From positions 1-33,210 of the IMG/VR virus record IMGVR_UViG_3300023110_000115: 33,210 nt of DNA; one strand, given 5' to 3'. The translations under genes were made by a program, and so were the position numbers. Of this stretch, positions 29,059 through 33,210 are shown piece after piece. The notes under the pieces are model-generated. The model searched no databases and was not told the origin of the DNA. It saw only the letters and a list, made by a program, of their open reading frames with translations. Source of the DNA: a virus. The number at the start of each line of letters is the position of its first letter. Within the stretch, counting starts at the first letter, position 1.

Positions 29059-29595
29059 TTAGCGTGGGTCTTTCTTATCACCCATATATTCACCATAAGC
29101 ATATCCTGCTTGATATGCTTTTATTTCTTCTGCTGACATATTGTTTTTCATAACTTTTTGTCCGGTTCGCTTTCCTCCTTTATAGAAGTGAGGTTCTGGT
29201 CCACGGCCATAATAAAAATCAGCTTCTCCCTGGTCAAATGGACTACCAGGACTTCGATCATAATCTCCCTTCAATTCCTTTTCTTTTTCATTATGATTTA
29301 CAACTGCTTCCATTCGACTACTAGCCGAACGAATTCTTCGAATGTTATCATTTTTTGCAGAGAGTTGGTCTTCGTTTTCATCTTCCGAATTTCTTGCATT
29401 TGCAGGCATCCCGGTTCGTTTTCTTGCAATTGCATCTTTTGTTTTTGGTTGAAAAGTCGAACTCATTCGAGCAACACCATCTCCGAGATCCTCATTGACT
29501 TCTTCCTCATTAGAACTTTCTTCTTTTGGAAGCTTTTCTTCTTTTGCCTTGCTTGCTTCGGCAATCTGAAGTATAAATTCCTTATATGTTTTCAT
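29059..29595 (-). CDS. Hypothetical phage protein, possibly virion-associated
   Basis: This 178-residue, very hydrophilic protein begins MKTYKEFILQIAEA, a typical T4-like structural start. A low-complexity acidic stretch (KEEKLPKEESSNEEEVNEDL) follows. Its C-terminus, with FYYGRGPEPHFYKGGKR and MSAEEIKAYQAGYAYGEYMG, resembles a small conserved protein of marine phages. It is likely disordered in the middle. It lies 5 bases before the next gene and behind a GATAAATA box. Function unknown. Confidence 0.6.
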   Translation of the reverse strand: MKTYKEFILQIAEASKAKEEKLPKEESSNEEEVNEDLGDGVARMSSTFQPKTKDAIARKRTGMPANARNSEDENEDQLSAKNDNIRRIRSASSRMEAVVNHNEKEKELKGDYDRSPGSPFDQGEADFYYGRGPEPHFYKGGKRTGQKVMKNNMSAEEIKAYQAGYAYGEYMGDKKDPR

Positions 29596-29649
29596 TTTTT
29601 TCTTTAACTATTATTTTTTGTAATGGTATTTTGTAAAAATACTTTCATG

Positions 29650-29657
29650 TATTTATC
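29650..29657 (-). promoter_or_regulatory. Putative T4-type late promoter box, minus strand
   Basis: GATAAATA on the minus strand, 54 bases before the ATG at 29595, inside the 76-base gap after the gene at 29672. No ribosome site better than A-rich sequence is seen in the leader. Confidence 0.45.
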
Positions 29658-29671
29658 AAACATAAAGTTCT

Positions 29672-30244
29672 TCACCGAAGAGGTCCTGGACGATGCATTT
29701 GCGTTTCATACATCGGCCAAACATTATTATGAAGAGTTCTTATAGGAATTACACGAAGTCCCATGATTCGAGCAATTGATGTATACTTACTGTTTGTCAT
29801 TGAAAATGTGATTCCATCTCGATCTCTGAGGATGTCCTGAAATGCCTCCAGCATTGTTGGGTGTGCTGATAAAAATTCAGCAAGAATCACTGAGCTTGGA
29901 TCCTTACGATATTTCTCATATCTTCGTTTCACGTGAATTCGATCCTCATGCGACAATTCAAGTCTACGAATGACACTGATCAGAGCAGAAGCATCCTTTC
30001 CTTCTAAGACTACCTTGAAATTGAGGTGATGTGCTCGAATTCGGTCTGACCTCTCTGTCACCAAATTGTGGACTTCTCTCGCATATATGGATCGATACTT
30101 GAATGCCGGATTTACAATCGCAGAAATTTCTGAAACAATTTTTTTATTTTTTCCATAAGCATCATTATCAAATGCAATGACCAAAAAAATCACTGTAGCT
30201 AAAAGAACAAGAATGGCTTGTATCCAGTCAATTAAATTTTTCAT
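29672..30244 (-). CDS. Membrane-anchored phage protein of unknown function
   Basis: I chose the ATG at 30244 (MKNLIDWIQAILVLLATVIF); the frame extends to 30352 inside the upstream gene, and 30253 is another possible start. One membrane span (about residues 6-23) is followed by a basic cytoplasmic or periplasmic domain of about 165 residues (RRLELSHEDRIHVKRRYEKY, ARIMGLRVIPIRTLHN). No domain is recognised. It overlaps the preceding coiled-coil membrane gene by 17 bases; the two may act together (inference). Confidence 0.6.
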   Translation of the reverse strand: MKNLIDWIQAILVLLATVIFLVIAFDNDAYGKNKKIVSEISAIVNPAFKYRSIYAREVHNLVTERSDRIRAHHLNFKVVLEGKDASALISVIRRLELSHEDRIHVKRRYEKYRKDPSSVILAEFLSAHPTMLEAFQDILRDRDGITFSMTNSKYTSIARIMGLRVIPIRTLHNNVWPMYETQMHRPGPLR

Positions 30245-30944
30245 TTGGATCATCAAATGCGGAAAGCCTTTCGAGAACGTCTGTGATACTATAGGCATTT
30301 GTCTGAACTGAAGATTCCAGTTGTTGAAGTGTTGAGCGAAGTTTGAGTTCATTTTCTTCCAAGGTATTGAATCGATCTTTTAGAGTTGTTGCCGCACCCT
30401 CAATTACAAATAATTGTTTTTCGGTATTTCTTCTTTCTTCTTGTAATTCTTCAACATTTTGGACAAGAACAGGGACTTGATCTAGTTTTTGTTGCATGTC
30501 GTAAACTGCGGTCCATGTAGAACCGATACCACCAGTGAAAATAATTCCAACTGCAGCACTGATATATTTTGTGAGATTGGATTTCTTTACTGTATTCTGA
30601 TCAAGAGCAGACACCGAATTTTTGACACGGTCAAGTGCTTCAAGAGTCCGTCCCTTTTCACGGTCAATGATTTCACCGACCTTTGGAAGAATTGTGCGAT
30701 AAAAGAAAGAATCAAATTTACGATGATATTGATCTTCATCAAATGCATGGTTCTTTACTTCGGTAACTTCCTGTTCTACCGTATTCAGTTTGATTTCGAG
30801 TTCACTTAGACGTTGTAAGTCCTTTGTTTCATATTGAGCAAGCCAATGATAAAATTCTTCTCGAGTTAAATTATGTTTATTATTATTCATAAAGTAATCA
30901 GAAACAAATTTATAAAGTTCATCCGCACTTTTGGCTTCAGACAT
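30228..30944 (-). CDS. Coiled-coil membrane protein of unknown function
   Basis: In this 238-residue protein, a helical N-terminal part (LQRLSELEIKLNTVEQEVTE) leads to a central hydrophobic span (residues 127-147, YISAAVGIIFTGGIGSTWTA). A long C-terminal coiled coil follows (QNVEELQEERRNTEKQL, LEENELKLRSTLQQLESS). This layout is typical of envelope-spanning or scaffold proteins. No family is recognised. A CATAAATA box lies 45 bases upstream. Confidence 0.6.
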   Translation of the reverse strand: MSEAKSADELYKFVSDYFMNNNKHNLTREEFYHWLAQYETKDLQRLSELEIKLNTVEQEVTEVKNHAFDEDQYHRKFDSFFYRTILPKVGEIIDREKGRTLEALDRVKNSVSALDQNTVKKSNLTKYISAAVGIIFTGGIGSTWTAVYDMQQKLDQVPVLVQNVEELQEERRNTEKQLFVIEGAATTLKDRFNTLEENELKLRSTLQQLESSVQTNAYSITDVLERLSAFDDPNEKFN

Positions 30945-30989
30945 AGTTTATCATTTGTTAAAGATTTGAGATAAAAAATTTATTCTAAA

Positions 30990-30997
30990 TATTTATG
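30990..30997 (-). promoter_or_regulatory. Possible late-type box, minus strand
   Basis: CATAAATA on the minus strand, at the very end of the gene at 30993 and 45 bases before the ATG at 30944. It resembles GATAAATA with one change. Confidence 0.35.
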
Positions 30998-31370
30998 ACT
31001 TTCCTGTTTCGTCTATCAAAGATTCTTGAATTATTTCAGAAATCAAGTCATTGAGTGTGATGTTTCTTTTATGAGCTTGGAGTGAAAGTCCAACAATTAC
31101 TTCATCGCTCAGTTCAAGAGTCACTTCAACTTCTTTGTCCGAATCTTCCATTTCTTCTCCTTCCTTATCAACCGTTTCAAATAAATTCGTTTCTGGTTCA
31201 ACGTTTAGAATATTTGTGCCAAAGAAACCTAATTCTGCTTGGTCTTCGTAAAATTCATAATCATCATCTTCTTCATTTTTTTCAGTTTTTGACGATATAT
31301 TAATTTGTCGAAGAAGTTTACGAATTTCAACCAATTCTCTTTGCATTTCACCAAGTTCATTTCCTTTCAT
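30993..31370 (-). CDS. Possible ribbon-helix-helix regulator
   Basis: In this 125-residue protein, residues 1-25 are helical (EMQRELVEIRKLLRQ) and residues 30-80 are highly acidic. Residues 80-118 (VEVTLELSDEVIVGLSLQAH then KRNITLNDLISEIIQESL) have the strand-helix-helix pattern of MetJ/Arc-type DNA-binding domains. It could be an early transcription regulator acting on the phage or host. It is coupled by ATGA to the gene at 31367. The domain match is by eye only. Confidence 0.5.
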   Translation of the reverse strand: MKGNELGEMQRELVEIRKLLRQINISSKTEKNEEDDDYEFYEDQAELGFFGTNILNVEPETNLFETVDKEGEEMEDSDKEVEVTLELSDEVIVGLSLQAHKRNITLNDLISEIIQESLIDETGKS

Positions 31371-31642
31371 TTATTCTCCATTACTTCTAGATATGTATCT
31401 AATATATCTCGATGAACGAGTTGTGGTTCTTCTTCAGTTCCGACCATCACATAAAGAGGATCATCAATCTCTTCTTCTTCATCATTATGTTCTTCATTTT
31501 TTTCATCGATTTCTAGTCTCATACTGAGAGTCGCACCGTTTTCGAAATAAACAGTTTCTTCAATTACATCATCTTCAAATGTTCCGTGCCATTCAATAGG
31601 AATCTGATTGTGAACTATTTCCGATATTCTTGTAAAATCCAT
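31367..31642 (-). CDS. Acidic early phage protein
   Basis: This 91-residue protein is strongly acidic (DEKNEEHNDEEEEIDDP), with a beta-like N-terminal part (IPIEWHGTFEDDVIEETVYF) and a C-terminal helix. Acidic small proteins like this often mimic DNA or bind host enzymes, but that is only a general possibility. It is coupled by ATGA to the next gene. No family is recognised. Confidence 0.6.
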   Translation of the reverse strand: MDFTRISEIVHNQIPIEWHGTFEDDVIEETVYFENGATLSMRLEIDEKNEEHNDEEEEIDDPLYVMVGTEEEPQLVHRDILDTYLEVMENK

Positions 31643-31672
31643 AAGAAGTCCTTTTTCTGAGAGTGATCATTT

Positions 31673-31912
31673 TCAAAAAGAATCAATTGTATCTTGATAT
31701 GTATCTTCTACATGCTGAATCGGAAAAATTGAAAAATTATCTACATCTACAATTTTCAGTCGATGATTTTTGCAATGTTTTCGTATGGTTGATTCCGAGA
31801 AATTAAATATGCCCAAATTTTGATCAATGACGATTGTTTGTGTCTCAGCTTCCTCCTTGATGTATTTCTTTAATCGAACTTCATGGTCACTGTAGTTGAA
31901 AAAGAATTTCAT
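31673..31912 (-). CDS. Hypothetical early phage protein
   Basis: This 79-residue protein (MKFFFNYSDHEVRLKKYIKE, TQTIVIDQNLGIFNFSESTI, then RKHCKNHRLKIVDVDNFSIF) is probably a small alpha/beta protein, possibly with a helix-turn-helix-like segment at SESTIRKHCKNHRL. An AAGGA ribosome site precedes the ATG. It is the first gene behind the overlapping late and early promoters at 31946-31986. Function unknown. Confidence 0.6.
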   Translation of the reverse strand: MKFFFNYSDHEVRLKKYIKEEAETQTIVIDQNLGIFNFSESTIRKHCKNHRLKIVDVDNFSIFPIQHVEDTYQDTIDSF

Positions 31913-31945
31913 AGATTCCTTGATTAGTGTTGATGATTGAGCTTA

Positions 31946-31952
31946 TATTTAG
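31946..31952 (-). promoter_or_regulatory. Putative late promoter box, minus strand
   Basis: CTAAATA on the minus strand, 33 bases before the ATG at 31912. It sits at the predicted RNA start of the early promoter at 31958-31986, so this gene block may be transcribed both early and late. Confidence 0.45.
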
Positions 31953-31957
31953 ACTAC

Positions 31958-31986
31958 ATTCTAACACAGTTCGAATCAAAAGTCAA
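31958..31986 (-). promoter_or_regulatory. Sigma70-like early promoter
   Basis: On the minus strand: TTGACT, 17 bases, TAGAAT. The -35 matches the other two minus-strand early promoters, and the predicted RNA start is about 40 bases before the ATG at 31912, as in those cases. It lacks the GATC 12-mer. Confidence 0.65.
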
Positions 31987-32017
31987 GTCAAAAAGATCAG
32001 AAGGTTCAAACAAAGGC

Positions 32018-32055
32018 AACCGAGGCTACGCCTCGGTTGAGCGGCTACGCCGCTC
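32018..32055. repeat. Twin GC-rich hairpins with GGCTACGCC cores
   Basis: Hairpin 1 (32018-32038) has a 9-bp perfect stem; hairpin 2 (32039-32055) has a 7-bp perfect stem. Both have TAC loops and share the core GGCTACGCC, while the outer stem bases differ but remain paired. They are far richer in G and C than their surroundings. They lie between divergent promoters, where a terminator would not be expected, although an insulating role is possible. Confidence 0.85.
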
Positions 32056-32067
32056 AGTCCGGCTCGA

Positions 32068-32120
32068 TGGTGAAGGAAAAGGAAATATCTAGTACTTTAA
32101 TTAATACATTTCCTTCACCA
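32068..32120. repeat. 12-bp perfect inverted repeat
   Basis: TGGTGAAGGAAA (32068-32079) and TTTCCTTCACCA (32109-32120) enclose 29 AT-rich bases that include TTAATTAA. It ends just before the CTAAATA box at 32122. With the twin hairpins it makes a 100-base structured block in the 249-base divergent gap. Confidence 0.85.
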
Positions 32121-32121
32121 A

Positions 32122-32128
32122 CTAAATA
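32122..32128 (+). promoter_or_regulatory. Putative late promoter box
   Basis: CTAAATA, 33 bases before the GTG at 32162. Same box and spacing as at 5922 and 31946. Confidence 0.5.
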
Positions 32129-32161
32129 TAAGTATATTTTGAATATTTCAAAAATTGCAAT

Positions 32162-32452
32162 GTGAAAAATAAAACATTTCTTTTACTACAAGCAAAACTT
32201 CTCTACATATATCAAAAACTGCATTGGTGGATGCCAAAACAGGAAGGTGAACTTTTGTTTGTTCGTAAGTATGCTAAATCATTGAGGTTTTTATATGAAG
32301 TTGTTTTGAAAAAGATTGGGAAAAAAGATATGAAAGAAAAACAAGAAGAAGAAAAAAAAGATTTTGCCGCCAATAATTTTTTCCGTATTATCAATGGGCG
32401 CAAGACACCTGACGAAAAAGACGCTGATGACGAAAACGTTGCCGGAGTATAA
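32162..32452 (+). CDS. Hypothetical phage protein
   Basis: This 96-residue protein is basic, with a Lys-rich middle (KKIGKKDMKEKQEEEKKDF) and an acidic end (EKDADDENVAGV). The GTG at 32162 has no clear ribosome site; an ATG at 32230 is an alternative start. The N-terminal part (LLLQAKLLYIYQKLHWWMPK) is amphipathic. No family is recognised. It precedes the DUF6356-like gene by 10 bases. Confidence 0.5.
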   Translation: MKNKTFLLLQAKLLYIYQKLHWWMPKQEGELLFVRKYAKSLRFLYEVVLKKIGKKDMKEKQEEEKKDFAANNFFRIINGRKTPDEKDADDENVAGV

Positions 32453-32462
32453 GGAGAAAAAG

Positions 32463-32729
32463 ATGAGCTTTCTAACAGACCATATACGAGATACGGAAAA
32501 TCCACAGACATATTGGATGCATGGAAAGTTCGCATTCATCAATAGCGCAATTTTGATTTATGCCGGTCTGATTGGAATGATACATGCAATTTTTCCATGG
32601 TGGTTTCAATTTTCAACAAGCACCATTTTAATTAAGAGTTTCAAAAAACTGATTGACAGTCGCCGACATCTCAAAGAATTAAATACAATCATTCCAGAAG
32701 GTTATCTTCAAAAGCAACACCTAGAATAA
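32463..32729 (+). CDS. DUF6356-like phage membrane protein
   Basis: The ATG at 32463 has GGAG five bases or so upstream; a longer frame from 32364 overlaps the previous gene and was rejected. The 88-residue product shows FLTDHIRDTENPQTYWMHGK, then FAFINSAILIYAGLIGMIHA and IFPWWFQFSTS. This is the Y-W-x-H...G-x-x-x-x-x-x-x-I-H-A-[IL]-F-P pattern I associate with DUF6356 proteins of T4-like marine phages. One or two membrane spans are likely. Function unknown. Confidence 0.65.
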   Translation: MSFLTDHIRDTENPQTYWMHGKFAFINSAILIYAGLIGMIHAIFPWWFQFSTSTILIKSFKKLIDSRRHLKELNTIIPEGYLQKQHLE

Positions 32730-32774
32730 ATTTTGAGACCAAGAGCAGATTTGAGGAATATTTCAAAAAAAGCC

Positions 32775-32803
32775 TTGACAAATAATATTTGATGTGATAT
32801 AAT
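32775..32803 (+). promoter_or_regulatory. Consensus sigma70 early promoter
   Basis: TTGACA, 17 bases, TATAAT: a perfect match to the bacterial consensus in both hexamers and spacing. It lies in the 157-base gap before the small gene at 32887 and would give a leader of about 75 bases. The -35 flank (GCCTTGAC) is shared with the minus-strand promoter at 21898. Confidence 0.85.
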
Positions 32804-32886
32804 TGCTCAATACTCAAAATTTCAGTCAGAATACTTATTCAAGTAAGAGATTCACACTCATACAAATATATACCTAAAAAGTAATT

Positions 32887-33039
32887 ATGAGACTACTTTA
32901 TGTGTTAGTAGCAATCTTTTTATATGTTCACATAGGAGGGTTGAATGGAATAGCAGATGCAATTGCAAGAGACGTAGACTATTTTATTGAATGTTATTAT
33001 ATGTTTGTCGAATACTTTTTTATTGAGACTGTTGGCTAA
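32887..33039 (+). CDS. Small early protein, 50 residues
   Basis: First ATG after the consensus promoter. The translation begins MRLLYVLVAIFLYVHIGG, a hydrophobic N-terminus that may be a signal anchor or signal peptide. An acidic aromatic part follows (ARDVDYFIECYYMFVEYFFI). The ribosome site is weak. It is followed 22 bases later by the gene at 33062. Function unknown. Confidence 0.5.
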   Translation: MRLLYVLVAIFLYVHIGGLNGIADAIARDVDYFIECYYMFVEYFFIETVG

Positions 33040-33061
33040 CATTACATTATGGAATTATATT

Positions 33062-33210
33062 ATGAACATATTTTACTTAGACAAAGATCCAAAGATATCA
33101 GCGACTTACCATTGCGATGCTCATGTCAATAAGATGGTCGTGGAATATGGTCAACTATTGTCAACTGCTCATCGTGTTCTTGATGGCCGTCAAACGAAGG
33201 TCAAAAATGC
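33062..33210 (+). CDS. Conserved phage protein, 3' end cut by window
   Basis: The first 49 residues (MNIFYLDKDPKISATYHCDA, HVNKMVVEYGQLLSTAHRVL) match a family widespread in T4-like and other marine phages, with the pattern NIF-x-LD-x-[DN]-P...HCD-x-HV-x-KM. Members are sometimes annotated as pyrimidine-dimer DNA glycosylase-like; I cannot confirm an activity from this fragment. It is part of the early plus-strand unit behind the promoter at 32775. Confidence 0.75.
   Translation, partial: MNIFYLDKDPKISATYHCDAHVNKMVVEYGQLLSTAHRVLDGRQTKVKN

Noticed and set aside
32364-32462. N-terminal extension of the DUF6356-like gene
   Set aside because: It overlaps the preceding gene in another frame, and the ATG at 32463 has a clear GGAG site and the family start.
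1-33210. tRNA genes and CRISPR arrays
   Set aside because: I looked for cloverleaf-like segments in the gaps and for regularly spaced repeats and saw none; a tRNAscan run would settle the tRNA question.

Overview
This window looks like part of the genome of a marine T4-like myovirus, or a contig derived from one. The DNA is AT-rich and densely packed. Most neighbouring genes overlap by ATGA or TAATG junctions. There is a long run of tail-fibre, tail-collar and tail-chaperone genes, then many small phage proteins of unknown function and host-derived auxiliary metabolic genes. Promoter-like motifs of two classes fit a T4-type programme: sigma70-like early promoters, and a CTAAATA / GATAAATA late box that usually lies about 30-40 bases before a start codon. 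No terminase, capsid or polymerase gene is present, so the placement rests on accessory content. The host is probably a marine proteobacterium, judging by the LPPVK-type IscU, the BMP-type periplasmic protein and the base composition. SAR11-like hosts are possible but not shown.

Region 1 (1-16195, plus strand) is an adhesion module. It holds tail-fibre-like proteins with short beta repeats, Mtd-like N-termini, C1q-like tips, two large RCC1 beta-propeller proteins and two tail-collar proteins. Three fibre genes are each followed by their own tail assembly chaperone. Two adjacent 2-oxoglutarate/Fe(II) oxygenase-like proteins sit inside the cluster. The module ends with a flavodoxin-fold oxidoreductase.

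Region 2 (16174-31912, minus strand) holds accessory and host-takeover genes in three blocks, each headed by an early promoter. The block from 31986 carries small acidic, ribbon-helix-helix-like, coiled-coil and virion-like proteins and a second copy of the flavodoxin-fold oxidoreductase. The block from 28013 carries a conserved phage protein, a peroxiredoxin, a SLOG protein, a Bax-inhibitor-1 membrane protein, an IscU scaffold interrupted by a mini-intein, a degenerate Hint-domain protein, an IscA-type Fe-S carrier and a secreted protein. The block from 21925 carries a DUF3310 protein, two overlapping lipoproteins, a DNA methyltransferase, a BMP-family periplasmic binding protein and several tiny membrane proteins.

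Region 3 (31913-33210) starts with a divergent intergenic region holding two back-to-back GC-rich hairpins and a 12-bp inverted repeat, possibly a replication or regulatory site. Plus-strand genes then resume: a DUF6356-like membrane protein, a small early protein behind a near-consensus sigma70 promoter, and the start of a conserved phage protein cut by the window edge.

The most striking find is the intein in IscU. It lies immediately before the first scaffold cysteine, so the Fe-S scaffold should be functional only after splicing. A free-standing, apparently inactive Hint protein is encoded directly downstream.
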